In this document: in pieces, positions 46,601 through 61,600 of the stretch | How the letters are laid out: each line of letters opens with the position of its first letter | Position numbering within the stretch: position 1 is the stretch's first letter | NCBI GenBank assembly: GCA_014526335.1 | Contig: JACTAT010000042.1 | Coordinates: forward strand, 569,541-633,540 | Direction of reading: 5' to 3' | Length of the DNA: 64,000 bases | DNA from: Chrysaora quinquecirrha | Taxonomy: Eukaryota > Cnidaria > Scyphozoa > Semaeostomeae > Pelagiidae | Notes under the pieces: generated by a model | What the model was told of the DNA's origin: nothing | Seen by the model: only the letters and a program-made list of their open reading frames with translations | Databases searched by the model: none | Position numbers and translations under genes: made by a program

Positions 46601-49600
46601 CTACGTCCTATGCGCTAGTTAAGTGATTGCTATGGGGGCCATGTTTTGTAAAGTGGCTTTGAGCGTAAGGGCTTAGCATAGCTCTATTATCAATGACCTT
46701 TAAGCTCTTATAACATATATTTCAACCCAATGATTTCTGCTACGTCCTATGCGCTAGTTAAGTGATTGCTATGGGGGCCATGTTTTGTAAAGTGGCTTTG
46801 AGCGTAAGGGCTTAGCATAGCTCTATTATCAATTACCTTTAAGCTCTTATAACAAATATTTCAACCCAATGATTTCTGCTTAGTCCCGTGCGCTAGTTAA
46901 GTGTTTGCTATGGGGACCAAGCTTTGTAAAGTGGCTTTGAGCGTAAGGGCTTAGCATAGCTCTATTATCAATGACCTTTCAGCTCTTATAACATATATTT
47001 CAACCCAATGATTTCTGCTTAGTCCCGTGCGCTAGTTAAGTGTTTGCTATGGGGACCAAGCTTTGTAAAGTGGCTTTGAGCGTAAGGGCTTAGCATAGCT
47101 CTATTATCAATGACCTTTAAGCTCTTATAACATATGTTTTAACCCAATGATTTCTGCTACGTCCTATGCGCTAGTTAAGTGATTGCTATGGGGGCCATGT
47201 TTTGTAAAGTGGCTTTGAGCGTAAGGGCTTAGCATAGCTCTATTATCAATGACCTTTAAGCTCTTATAACATATATTTCAACCCAATTATTTCTGCTACG
47301 TCCTATGCGCTAGTTAAGTGATTGCTATGGGGGCCATGTTTTGTAAAGTGGCTTTGAGCGTAAGGGCTTAGCATAGCTCTATTATCAATGACCTTTAAGC
47401 TCTTATAACATATATTTCAACCCAATGATTTCTGCTACGTCCTATGCGCTAGTTAAGTGATTGCTATGGGGGCCATGTTTTGTAAAGTGGCTTTGAGCGT
47501 AAGGGCTTAGCATAGCTCTATTATCAATGACCTTTAAGCTCTTAAAACATATAATTCAACCCAATGATTTCTGCTACGTCCTATGTGCTAGTTAAGTGTT
47601 TGCTATGGGGACCAAGCTTTGTAAAGTGGCTTTGAGCGTAAGGGCTTAGCCTAGATCTATTATCAATGACCTTTAAGCTCTTAAAACATATAATTCAACC
47701 CAATGATTTCTGCTACGTCCTATGCGCTAGTTAAGTGTTTGCTATGGGGACCAAGCTTTGTAAAGTGGCTTTGAGCGTAAGGGCTTAGCATAGCTCTATT
47801 ATCAATGACCTTTCAGCTCTTATAACATATATTTCAACCCAATGATTTCTGCTTAGTCCCGTGCGCTAGTTAAGTGTTTGCTATGGGGACCAAGCTTTGT
47901 ACAGTGGCTTTGAGCGTAAGGGCTTAGCATAGCTCTATTATCAATGACCTTTCAGCTCTTATAACATATATTTCAACCAGATGATTTCTGCTTAGTCCCG
48001 TGCGCTAGTTAAGTGTTTGCTATGGGGACCAAGCTTTGTAAAGTGGCTTTGAGCGTAAGGGCTTAGCATAGCTCTTTTATCAATGACCTTTCAGCTCTTA
48101 TAACATATATTTCAACCCAATGATTTCTGCTACGTCCTATGCGCTAGTTAAGTGATTGCTATGGGGGCCATGTTTTGTAAAGTGGCTTTGAGCGTAAGGG
48201 CTTAGCATAGCTCTATTATCAATGACCTTTCAGCTCTTATAACATATATTTCAACCAGATGATTTCTGCTTAGTCCCGTGCGCTAGTTAAGTGTTTGCTA
48301 TGGGGACCAAGCTTTGTACAGTGGCTTTGAGCGTAAGGGCTTAGCATAGCTCTATTATCAATGACCTTTCAGCTCTTATAACATATATTTCAACCCAATG
48401 ATTTCTGCTTAGTCCCGTGCGCTAGTTAAGTGTTTGCTATGGGGACCAAGCTTTGTACAGTGGCTTTGAGCGTAAGGGCTTAGCATAGCTCTATTATCAA
48501 TGACCTTTCAGCTCTTATAACATATATTTCAACCAGATGATTTCTGCTTAGTCCCGTGCGCTAATTAAGTGTTTGCTATGGGGACCAAGCTTTGTAAAAT
48601 GGCTTTGAGCGTAAGGGCTTAGCATAGCTCTATTGTCAATGACCTTTCAGCTCTTTTAACATATAATTCAACCCAATGATTTCTGCTACGTCCTATGCGC
48701 TAGTTAAGTGTTTGCTATGGGGGCCAAGCTTTGTAAAGTGGCTTTGAGCGTAAGGGCTTAGCATAGCTCTTTTATCAATGACCTTTCAGCTCTTATAACA
48801 TATATTTCAACCCAATGATTTCTGCTACGTCCTATGCGCTAGTTAAGTGATTGCTCTGGGGGCCATGTTTTGTAAAGTGGCTTTGAGCGTAAGGGCTTAG
48901 CATAGCTCTATTGTCAATGACCTTTCAGCTCTTATAACATATATTTCAACCCAATGATTTCTGCTACGTCCTATGCGCTAGTTAAGTGATTGCTACGGGG
49001 GCCATGTTTTGTAAAGTGCCTTTGAGCGTAAGGGCTTAGCATAGCTCTATTATCAATGACCTTTCAGCTCTTATAACATATATTTCAACCCAATGATTTC
49101 TGCTACGTCCAATGCGCTAGTTAGTGTTTGCTATGGGGGCCCAGCTTTGTAAAGTGGCTTTGAGCGTAAGGGCTTAGCATAGCTCTATTATCAATGACCT
49201 TTCAGCTCTTATAACATATATTTCAACCCAATGATTTCTGCTTAGTCCCGTGCGCTAGTTAAGTGTTTGCTATAGGGACCAAGCTTTGTAAAGTGGCTTT
49301 GAGCGTAAGGGCTTAGCATAGCTCTATTATCAATGACCTTTCAGCTCTTATAACATATATTTCAACCCAATGATTTCTGCTACGTCCTATGCGCTAGTTA
49401 AGTGTTTGCTATATGGACCAAGCTTTGTAAAGTGGCTTTGAGCGTAAGGGCTTAGCATAGCTCTATTATCAATGACCTTTAAGCTCTTAAAACATATAAT
49501 TCAACCCAATGATTTCTGCTACGTCCTATGCGCTAGTTAAGTGTTTGCTATAGGGACCAAGCTTTGTAAAGTGGCTTTGAGTGTAAGGGCTTAGCATAGC

Positions 49601-52600
49601 TCTATTATCAATGACCTTTAAGCTCTTTTAACATATATTTCAACCCAATGATTTCTGCTAAGTCCCGTGCGCTAGTTAGTGTTTGCTATGGAGGTCAAGC
49701 CTTTTAAAGTTGCTTTGAGCATAAGCACTTAGCATAGCTCTATTATCAAAGACCTTTCAGCTCTTTTAACATATATTTCAACCCAATGACTTCTGCTACG
49801 TCCCATGCGCTAGTTAAGTGTTTGTTTTGGGGGCCCAGCTTTGCAAAATGGCTTTGAGCGCAAAGGCTTAGCATAGCTCTATTATCAATGACCTTTAAGC
49901 TCTTAAAACATATAATTCAACCCAATGATTTCTGCTACGTCCTATGCGCTAGTTAAGTGTTTGCAATAGGGACCAAGCTTTGTAAAGTGGCTTTGAGCGT
50001 AAGGGCTTAGCATAGCTCTATTATCAATGACCTTTCAGCTCTTATAACATATATTTCAACCCAATGATTTCTGCTACGTCCTATGCGCTAGTTAAGTGAT
50101 TGCTATGGGGCCATGTTTTGTAAAGTGGCTTTGAGCGTAAGGGCTTAGCATAGCTCTATTATCAATGACCTTTCAGCTCTTATAACATATATTTCAACCC
50201 AATGATTTCTGCTACGTCCTATGCGCTAGTTAGTGTTTGCTATGGGGGCCGAGCTTTGTAAAGTGGCTTTGAGCGCAAGGGCTTAGCATAGCTCTATTAT
50301 CAATGACCTTTCAGCTCTTATAAACATATATTTCAACCCAGTGATTTCTCCTACGTCCCGTGCGCTAGTTAGTGTTTGCTATGGGGGCCAAGCTTTGTAA
50401 AGTGGCTTTGAGCGTAAACTCTTAGCATAGCTCTATTATCAATGACCTTTCAGCTCTTATAACATATATGTCAACCCAATGATTTCTGCTTAGTCCCGTG
50501 CGCTAGTTAAGTGTTTGCTATGGGGGCCCAGCTTTGTAAAGTGGCTTTGAGCGTAAGGGCTTAGCATAGCTCTATTATCAATGACCTTTCAGCTCTTATA
50601 AACATATATTTCAACCCAGTGATTTCTGCTACGTCCCGTGCGCTAGTTAGTGTTTGCTATGGGGGCCAAGCTTTGTAAAGTGGCTTTGAGCGTAAACTCT
50701 TAGCATAGCTCTATTATCAATGACCTTTCAGCTCTTATAACATATATTTCAACCCAATGATTTCTGCTTAGTCCCGTGCGCTAGTTAAGTGTTTGCTATC
50801 GGGACCAAGCTTTGTAAAGTTGCTTTGAGCGTAAGCGCTTAGCATAGCTCTATTATCAATGACCTTTCAGCTCTTATAACATATATTTCAACCCAATGAT
50901 TTCTGCTACGTCCCACGTCCCATGCGCTAGTTAAGTGTTTGCTATGGGGACCAAGCTTTGTAAAGTGGCTTTGAGCGTAAGGGCTTAGCATAGCTCTATT
51001 ATCAATGACCTTTCAGCTCTTATAACATATATTTCAACCCAATGATTTCTGCTACGTCCTATGCGCTAGTTAAGTGTTTGCTATGGGGACCAAGCTTTGT
51101 AAAGTGGCTTTGAGCGTAAGGGCTTAGCATAGCTCTATTATCAATGACCTTTCAGCTCTTATAACATATATTTCAACCCAATGATTTCTGCTACGTCCCG
51201 TGCGCTAGTTAAGTGTTTGCTATGGGGCCAAGCTTTGTAAAGTGGCTTTGAGCGTAAGGGCTTAGCATAGCTCTATTATCAATGACCTTTCAGCTCTTAT
51301 AACATATATTTCAACCCAATGATTTCTGCTACGTCCAATGCGCTAGTTAGTGTTTGCTATGGGGGCCCAGCTTTGTAAAGTGGCTTTGAGCGTAAGGGCT
51401 TAGCATAGCTCTATTATCAATGACCTTTCAGCTCTTATAACATATATTTCAACCCAATGATTTCTGCTTAGTCCCGTGCGCTAGTTAAGTGTTTGCTATG
51501 GGGGCCCAGCTTTGTAAATTGGCTTTGAGCGTAAGGGCTTAGCATAGCTCTATTATCAATGACCTTTCAGCTTTTAAAACATATAATTCAACCCAATGAT
51601 TTCTGCTACGTCCTATGCGCTAGTTAAGTGTTTGCTAAGGGGGCCCAGCTTTGCAAAGTTGCTTTGAGCGTAAGCGCTTAGCATAGCTCTATTATCAATG
51701 ACCTTTCAGCTCTTATAACATATATTTCAACCCAATGATTTCTGCTACGTCCCGTGCGCTAGTTAAGTGTTTGCTAAGGGGGCCAAGCTTTGTAAAGTGG
51801 CTTTGAGCATAAGCGCTGAGCAAAGCACTATTATCAATGACCTTTCAGCTCTTATAACATATACTTCAACCCAGTGATTTCTGCTTAGTCCCGTGCGCTA
51901 GTTAAGTGTTTGCTATAGGGACCAAGCTTTGTAAAGTTGCTTTGAGCGTAAGCGCTTAGCATAGCTCTATTATCAATGACCTTTCAGCTCTTATAACATA
52001 TATTTCAACCCAATGATTTCTGCTACGTCCCATGCGCTAGTTAAGTGTTTGCTATAGGGACCAAGCTTTGTAAAGTGGCTTTGAGCGTAAGGGCTTAGCA
52101 TAGCTCTATTATCAATGACCTTTAAGCTCTTAAAACATATAATTCAACCCAATGATTTCTGCTACGTCCTATGCGCTAGTTAAGTGTTTGCTATGGGGAC
52201 CAAGCTTTGTAAAGTGGCTTTGAGCGTAAGGGCTTAGCATAGCTCTATTATCAATGACCTTTCAGCTCTTATAACATATATTTCAACCCAATGATTTCTG
52301 CTTAGTCCCGTGCGCTAGTTAAGTGTTTGCTATAGGGACCAAGCTTTGTAAAGTTGCTTTGAGCGTAAGCGCTTAGCATAGCTCTATTATCAATGACCTT
52401 TCAGCTCTTATAACATATATTTCAACCCAATGATTTCTGCTACGTCCCATGCGCTAGTTAAGTGTTTGCTATAGGGACCAAGCTTTGTAAAGTGGCTTTG
52501 AGCGTAAGGGCTTAGCATAGCTCTATTATCAATGACCTTTAAGCTCTTATAACATATATTTCAACCCAATGATTTCTGCTACGTCCTATGCGCTAGTTAA

Positions 52601-55600
52601 GTGTTTGCTATGGGGACCAAGCTTTGTAAAGTGGCTTTGAGCGTAAGGGCTTAGCATAGCTCTATTATCAATGACCTTTCAGCTCTTATAACATATATTT
52701 CAACCCAATGATTTCTGCTACGTCCAATGCGCTAGTTAGTGTTTGCTATGGGGCCAAGCTTTGTAAAGTGGCTTTGAGCGTAAGGGCTTAGCATAGCTCT
52801 ATTATCAATGACCTTTCAGCTCTTATAACATATATTTCAACCCAATGATTTCTGCTACGTCCCGTGCGCTAGTTAAGTGTTTGCTATGGGGCCCAAGCTT
52901 TGTAAAGTGGCTTTGAGCGTAAGGGCTTAGCATAGCTCTATTATCAATGACCTTTCAGCTCTTATAACATATATTTCAACCCAATGATTTCTGCTACGTC
53001 CTATGCGCTAGTTAAGTGTTTGCTATGGGGCCAAGCTTTGTAAAGTGGCTTTGAGCGTAAGGGCTTAGCATAGCTCTATTATCAATGACCTTTCAGCTCT
53101 TATAACATATATTTCAACCCAATGATTTCTGCTACGTCCCGTGCGCTAGTTAAGTGTTTGCTATGGGGCCCAAGCTTTGTAAAGTGGCTTTGAGCGTAAG
53201 GGCTTAGCATAGCTCTATTATCAATGACCTTTCAGCTCTTATAACATATATTTCAACCCAATGATTTCTGCTTAGTCCCGTGCGCTAGTTAAGTGTTTGC
53301 TATGGGGCCCAGCTTTGTAAATTGGCTTTGTAAAGTAGCTCTATTATCAATGCCTTTGAGCTGCTAAGCGCTAGTTAAGTGTTTGCATAGCTTTGTAAAG
53401 TTGCTTTGAGCGTAAGCGCTTAGCATAGCTCTATTATCAATGACCTTTCAGCTCTTATAACATATATTTCAACCCAATGATTTCTGCTACGTCCCGTGCG
53501 CTAGTTAAGTGTTTGCTATGCTTTGTAAAGTGGCTTTGAGCAGTGTATTATCAATGACCTTTCAGCTCTTATAACATATACTTCAACCCAATGATTTCTG
53601 CTTAGGTGCGCTAGTTAGTGTTTGCTATGGGGGCCCAGCTTTGTAAAGTGGCTTTGAGCGTAAGCGCTTAGCATAGCTCTATTATCAAAGACCTTTCAGC
53701 TCTTATAACATATACTTCAACCCAATGATTTCTGCTTAGTCCCGTTCGCTAGTTAAGTGTTTGCTATGGGGGCCAAGCTTTGTAAAGTGGCTTTGAGCAT
53801 AAGCGCTAAGCAAAGCACTATTATCAATGACCTTTCAGCTCTTATAACATATACTTCAACCCAGTGATTTCTGCTTAGTCCCGTGCGCTAGTTAAGTGTT
53901 TGCTATGGGGCCCAGCTTTGTAAAGTTGCTTTGAGCGTAAGCGCTTAGCATAGCTCTATTATCAATGACCTTTCAGCTCTTATAACATATATTTCAACCC
54001 AATGATTTCTGCTACGTCCCGTGCGCTAGTTAAGTGTTTGCTATGGGGGCCCAACTTTGTAAAGTGGCTTTGAGCGTAAGCGCTTAGCATAGCTCTATTA
54101 TCAATGACCTTTCAGCTCTTATAACATATATTTCAACCCAATGATTTCTGCTTAGTCCCGTGCGCTAGTTAAGTGTTTGCTATGGGGGCCCAGCTTTGTA
54201 AAGTGGCTTTGAGCGTAAGCGCTTAGCATAGCTCTATTATCAATGACCTTTCAGGTCTTATAACATATATTTCAACACAATGATTTCTGCTAACTCCCGT
54301 GCGCTAGTTAAGTGTTTGCTATAGGGACCAAGCTTTGTAAAGTGGCTTTGAGCGTAAGGGCTTAGCATAGCTCTATTATCAATGACCTTTAAGTTCTTAT
54401 AACATATATTTCAACCCATTGATTTCTGCTACGTCCTATGCGCTAGTTAAGTGTTTGCTATGGGGACCAAGCTTTGTAAAATGGCTTTGAGCGTAAGGGC
54501 TTAGCATAGCTCTATTATCAAAGACCTTTCAGCTCTTTTAACATATATTTCAACCCAATGACTTCTGCTACGTCCCATGCGCTAGTTAAGTGTTTGTTTT
54601 GGGGGCCCAGCTTTGCAAAATGGCTTTGAGCGCAAAGGCTTAGCATAGCTCTATTATCAATGACCTTTAAGCTCTTAAAACATATAATTCAACCCAATGA
54701 TTTCTGCTACGTCCTATGCGCTAGTTAAGTGTTTGCAATAGGGACCAAGCTTTGTAAAGTGGCTTTGAGCGTAAGGGCTTAGCATAGCTCTATTATCAAT
54801 GACCTTTCAGCTCTCATAACATATATTTCAACCCAATGATTTCTGCTACGTCCTATGCGCTAGTTAAGTGATTGCTATGGGGCCATGTTTTGTAAAGTGG
54901 CTTTGAGCGTAAGGGCTTAGCATAGCTCTATTATCAATGACCTTTCAGCTCTTATAACATATATTTCAACCCAATGATTTCTGCTACGTCCTATGCGCTA
55001 GTTAGTGTTTGCTATGGGGGCCGAGCTTTGTAAAGTGGCTTTGAGCGCAAGGGCTTAGCATAGCTCTATTATCAATGACCTTTCAGCTCTTATAAACATA
55101 TATTTCAACCCAGTGATTTCTCCTACGTCCCGTGCGCTAGTTAGTGTTTGCTATGGGGGCCAAGCTTTGTAAAGTGGCTTTGAGCGTAAACTCTTAGCAT
55201 AGCTCTATTATCAATGACCTTTCAGCTCTTATAACATATATTTCAACCCAATGATTTCTGCTTAGTCCCGTGCGCTAGTTAAGTGTTTGCTATGGGGGCC
55301 CAGCTTTGCAAAATGGCTTTGAGCGCAAAGGCTTAGCATAGCTCTATTATCAATGACCTTTAAGCTCTTAAAACATATAATTCAACCCAATGATTTCTGC
55401 TACGTCCTTTGCGCTAGTTAAGTGTTTGCTATAGGGACCAAGCTTTGTAAAGTTGCTTTGAGCGTAAGCGCTTAGCATAGCTCTATTATCAATGACCTTT
55501 CAGCTCTTATAACATATATTTCAACCCAATGATTTCTGCTACGTCCCATGCGCTAGTTAAGTGTTTGCTATAGGGACCAAGCTTTGTAAAGTGGCTTTGA

Positions 55601-58600
55601 GCGTAAGGGCTTAGCATAGCTCTATTATCAATGACCTTTCAGCTCTTATAACATATATTTCAACCCAATGATTTCTGCTACGTCCTATGCGCTAGTTAAG
55701 TGTTTGCTATGGGGACCAAGCTTTGTAAAGTGGCTTTGAGCGTAAGGGCTTAGCATAGCTCTATTATCAATGACCTTTCAGCTCTTATAACATATATTTC
55801 AACCCAATGATTTCTGCTACGTCCAATGCGCTAGTTAGTGTTTGCTATGGGGGCCCAGCTTTGTAAAGTGGCTTTGAGCGTAAGGGCTTAGCATAGCTCT
55901 ATTATCAATGACCTTTCAGCTCTTATAACATATATTTCAACCCAATGATTTCTGCTTAGTCCCGTGCGCTAGTTAAGTGTTTGCTATGGGGGCCCAGCTT
56001 TGTAAATTGGCTTTGAGCGTAAGGGCTTAGCATAGCTCTATTATCAATGACCTTTCAGCTCTTATAACATATAATTCAACCCAATGATTTCTGCTACGTC
56101 CTATGCGCTAGTTAAGTGTTTGCTAAGGGGGCCCAGCTCTGCAAAGTTGCTTTGAGCGTAAGCGCTTAGCATAGCTCTATTATCAATGACCTTTCAGCTC
56201 TTATAACATATATTTCAACCCAATGATTTCTGCTACGTCCCATGCGCTAGATAAGTGTTTGCTATAGGGACCAAGCTTTGTAAAGTGGCTTTGAGCGTAA
56301 GGGCTTAGCATAGCTCTATTATCAATGACCTTTAAGCTCTTAAAACATATAATTCAACCCAATGATTTCTGCTACGTCCTATGCGCTAGTTAAGTGTTTG
56401 CTATGGGGACCAAGCTTTGTAAAGTGGCTTTGAGCGTAAGGGCTTAGCATAGCTCTATTATCAATGACCTTTCAGCTTTTAAAACATATATTTCAACCCA
56501 ATGATTTCTGCTTAGTCCCGTGCGCTAGTTAAGTGTTTGCTATGGGGGCCCAGCTTTGTAAAGTGGCTTTGAGCGTAACCGCTTAGCATAGCTCTATTAT
56601 CAATGACCTTTCAGCTCTTATAACATATATTTCAACCCAATGATTTCTGCTACGTCCTATGCGCTAGTTAGTGTTTGCTATGGGGGCCCAGCTTTGTAAA
56701 GTGGCTTTGAGCGTAAGGGCTTAGCATAGCTCTATTATCAATGACCTTTCAGCTCTTATAACATATATTTCAACCCAATGATTTCTGCTACGTCCCGTGC
56801 GCTAGTTAGTATTTGCTATGGGGGCCAAGCTTTGTAAAGAGGCTTTGAGCGTAAACTCTTAGCATAGCTCTATTATCAATGACCTTTCAGCTCTTATAAC
56901 ATATATTTCAACCCAATGATTTCTGCTAAGTCCCATGCGCTAGTTAAGTGTTTGCTATGGGGGCACAGCTTTGTAAATTGGCTTTGAGCGTAAGGGCTTA
57001 GCATAGCTCTATTATCAAAGACCTTTCAGCTCTTATAACATATATTTCAACACAATGATTTCTGCTACGTTCCGTGCGCTAAATAAGTGTTTGCTATGGG
57101 GGTCAAGCTTTGTCAAGTGGCTTTGAGCGTAAGCATTTAGCATAGCTCTATTATCAAAGACAGTTCAGCTCTTATAACATATATTTCAACACAATGATTT
57201 CTGCTAACTCCCGTGCGCTAGTTAAGTGTTTGCTATAGGGACCAAGCTTTGTAAAGTGGCTTTGAGCGTAAGGGCTTAGCATAGCTCTATTATCAATGAC
57301 CTTTAAGTTCTTATAACATATATTTCAACCCATTGATTTCTGCTACGTCCTATGCGCTAGTTAAGTGTTTGCTATGGGGACCAAGCTTTGTAAAATGGCT
57401 TTGAGCGTAAGGGCTTAGCATAGCTCTATTATCAATGACCTTTAAGCTCTTATAACATATAATTCAACCCAATGATTTCTGCTTAGTCCCGTGCGCTAGT
57501 TAAGTGTTTGCTATGGGGGCCCAGCTTTGTAAAATGGCTTTGAGCGTAAGCGCTTAGCATAGCTCTATTATCAATGACCTTTCAGCTCTTATAACATATA
57601 TTTCAACCCAATGATTTCTGCTACGTCTCGTGCGCTAGTTAGTGTTTGCTATGGGGCCCAGCTTTGTAAAGTGGCTTTGAGCGTAAGCGCTTAGCATAGC
57701 TCTATTATCAATGACCTTTCAGCTCTTATAACATATATTTCAACCCAATGATTTCTGCTTAGTCCCGTGCGCTAGTTAAGTGTTTGCTATGGGGCCAAGC
57801 TTTGTAAAGTGGCTTTGAGCGTAAGCGCTTAGCATAGCTCTATTATCAATGACCTTTCAGCTCTTATAACATATATTTCAACCCAATGATTTCTGCTACG
57901 TCCCATGCGCTAGTTAGTGTTTGCTATGGGGCCCAAGCTTTGTAAAGTGGCTTTGAGCGTAAGCGCTTAGCATAGCTCTATTATCAATGACCTTTCAGCT
58001 CTTATAACATATATTTCAACCCAATGATTTCTGCTTAGTCCCGTGCGCTAGTTAAGTGTTTGCTATGGGGCCAAGCTTTGTAAAGTGGCTTTGAGCGTAA
58101 GCGCTTAGCAAAGCACTATTATCAATGACCTTTCAGCTCTTATAACATATACTTCAACTCAGTGATTTCTGCTACGTCTCGTGCGCTAGTTAGTGTTTGC
58201 TATGGGGGCCCAACTTTGTAAAGTGGCTTTGAGCGTAAGCGCTTAGCATAGCTCTATTATCAATGACCTTTCAGCTCTTATAACATATATTTCAACCCAA
58301 TGATTTCTGCTTAGTCCCGTGCGCTAGTTAAGTGTTTGCTATGGGGGCCCAGCTTTGTAAAGTGGCTTTGAGCGTAAGCGCTTAGCATAGCTCTATTATC
58401 AATGACCTTTCAGCTCTTATAACATATACTTCAACTCAATGATTTCTGCTTAGTCCCGTGCGCTAGTTAAGTGTTTGCTATGGGGGCCCAGCTTTGTAAA
58501 GTGGCTTTGAGCGTAAGCGCTTAGCATAGCTCTATTATCAATGACCTTTCAGCTCTTTTAACATATATTTCAACCCAATGACTTCTGCCAAGTCTCGTGC

Positions 58601-61600
58601 GCTAGTTAGTGTATGCTATGGGTGTCCAGCTTTGTAAAATGGCTTTGAGCGTAAGCATTTAGCATAGCTCTATTATCAAAGACCTTTCAGCTCTTATAAC
58701 ATATATTTCAACCCAATGATTTCTGCTACGTCTCTGCGCTAGTTAAGTGTTTGCTATGGGGGCCAAGCTTTGTAAAATGGCTTTAAGTTCAAGCGCTTAG
58801 CATAGCTCTATTATCAATGACCTTTCAGCTCTTATAACATATATTTCAACCCAATGATTTCTGCTACGTCCCATGCGCTAGTTAAGTGTTTGCTATAGGG
58901 ACCAAGCTTTGTAAAGTGGCTTTGAGCGTAAGGGCTTAGCATAGCTCTATTATCAATGACCTTTAAGCTCTTAAAACATATAATTCAACCCAATGATTTC
59001 TGCTACGTCCTATGCGCTAGTTAAGTGTTTGCTATGGGGGCCCAGCTTTGTAAAGTGGCTTTGAGCGTAAGCGCTTAGCATAGCTCTATTATCAATGACC
59101 TTTCAGCTCTTATTACATATATTTCAACCCAATGATTTCTGCTTAGTCCCGTGCGCTAGTTAAGTGTTTGCTATGGGGGCCCAACTTTGTAAAGTGGCTT
59201 TGAGCGTAAGCGCTTAGCATAGCTCTATTATCAATGACCTTTCAGCTCTTATAACATATATTTCAACCCAATGATTTCTGCTTAGTCCCGTGCGCTAGTT
59301 AAGTGTTTGCTATGGGGGCCCAGCTTTGTAAAGTGGCTTTGAGCGTAAGCGCTTAGCATAGCTCTATTATCAATGACCTTTCAGCTCTTATAACATATAT
59401 TTCAACCCAACGATTTCTGCTTAGTCCCGTGCGCTAGTTAAGTGTTTGCTATGGGGGCCCAGCTTTGTAAAGTGGCTTTGAGCGTAAGCGCTTAGCATAG
59501 CTCTATTATCAATGACCTTTCAGCTCTTATAACATATATTTCAACCCAATGATTTCTGCCACGTCACTTGCGCTAGTTAAGTGTTTGATATGGGGGCCAA
59601 GCTTTGCAAAATGGCTTTGAGCGTAAGGGCTTAGCATAGCTCTATTATCAATGACCTTTAAGCTCTTATAACATATATTTCAACCCATTGATTTCTGCTA
59701 CGTCCTATGCGCTAGTTAAGTGTTTGCTATAGGGACCAAGCTTTGTAAAGTGGTTTTGAGCGTAAGGGCTTAGCATAGCTCTATTATCAATGACCTTTAA
59801 GCTCTTAAAACATATATTTCAACCCATTGATTTCTGCTACGTCCTATGCGCTAGTTAAGTGTTTGCTATGGGGACCAAGCTTTGTAAAGTGGCTTTGAGC
59901 GTAAGGGCTTAGCATAGCTCTATTATCAATGACCTTTAAGCTCTTATAACATATGTTTTAACCCAATGATTTCTGCTACGTCCTATGCGCTAGTTAAGTG
60001 ATTGCTATGGGGGCCATGTTTTGTAAAGTGGCTTTGAGCGTAAGGGCTTAGCATAGCTCTATTATCAATGACCTTTCAGCTCTTATAACATATATTTCAA
60101 CCCAATGATTTCTGCTACGTCTCGTGCGCTAGTTAGTGTTTGCTATGGGGGCCAAGCTTTGTAAAGTGGCTTTGAGCGTAAACTCTTAGCATAGCTCTAT
60201 TATCAATAACCTTTCAGCTCTTATAACATATATTTCAACCAGATAATTTCTGCTACGTCCCGTGCGCTAGTTAGTGTTTGCTATGGGGGCCAAGCTTTGT
60301 AAAGTGGCTTTGAGCATAAGCGCTTAGCATAGCTCTATTATCAATGATCTTTCAGCTCTTATAACATATATTTCAACCAGATGATTTCTGCTACGTCCCG
60401 TGCGCTAGTTAGTGTTTGCTATGGGGGCCAAGCTTTGTAAAGTGGCTTTGAGCATAAGCGCTTAGCATAGCTCTATTATCAATGACCTTTCAGCTCTTAT
60501 AACATATATTTCAACCAGATGATTTCTGCTACATCCCGTGCGCTAGTTAGTGTTTGCTATGGGGGCCCAGCTTTGTAAATTGGCTTTGAGCATAAGCACT
60601 TAGCATAGCTCTATTATCAAAGACCTTTCAGATCTTATAACATATATTTCAACCAAATGATTTCAGCTAAGTCTCGTGCGCTAGTTAAGTGATTGCTATG
60701 GGGGCCATGTTTTGTAAAGTGGCTTTGAGCGTAAGGGCTTAGCATAGCTCTATTATCAATGACCTTTCAGCTCTTATAACATATATTTCAACCCAATGAT
60801 TTCTGCTACGTCCTATGCGCTAGTTAGTGTTTGCTATGGGGCCCAAGCTTTGTAAAGTGGCTTTGAGCGTAAGGGCTTAGCATAGCTCTATTATCAATGA
60901 CCTTTCAGCTCTTATAACATATATTTCAACCCAATGATTCCTGCTTAGTCCCGTGCGCTAGTTAAGTGTTTGCTATGGGGGCCAAGCTTTGTAAAATGGC
61001 TTTGAGCGTAAGCGCTTAGCATAGCTCTATTATCAAAGACCTTTCAGCTCTTACAACATATATTTCAACCCAATGATTTCTGCTATGTCTCGTGCGCTAG
61101 TTAAGTGTTTGCTATGGGGGTCAAGCTTTGTCAAGTGGCTTTGAGCATAAGGGCTTAGCATAGCTCTATTATCAAAGACCTTTCAGCTCTCATAACATAT
61201 ATTACAACCCAATGATTTCTGCTATGTCTCGTGCGCTAGTTAAGTGTTTGCTATGGGGGTCAAGCTTTGTCAAGTGGCTTTGAGCATAAGCGCTTAGTAT
61301 AGCTCTATTATCAATGACCTTTCATCTCTTATAACATATATTTCAACCCAATGATTTCTGCTACGTCTCTTGCGCTAGTTAAGTGTTTGCTACGGGGTTC
61401 AAGCTTTGTAAAGTGGCTTTGAGCGTAAGCGCTTAGCATAGCTCTATTATCAATGACCTTTCAGCTCTTATAACATATATTTCAACCCAATGATTTCTGC
61501 TTAGTCCCGTGCGCTAGTTAAGTGTTTGCTATGGGGGCCCAGCTTTGTAAAGTGGCTTTGAGCGTAAGCGCTTAGCATAGCTCTATTATCAATGACCTTT

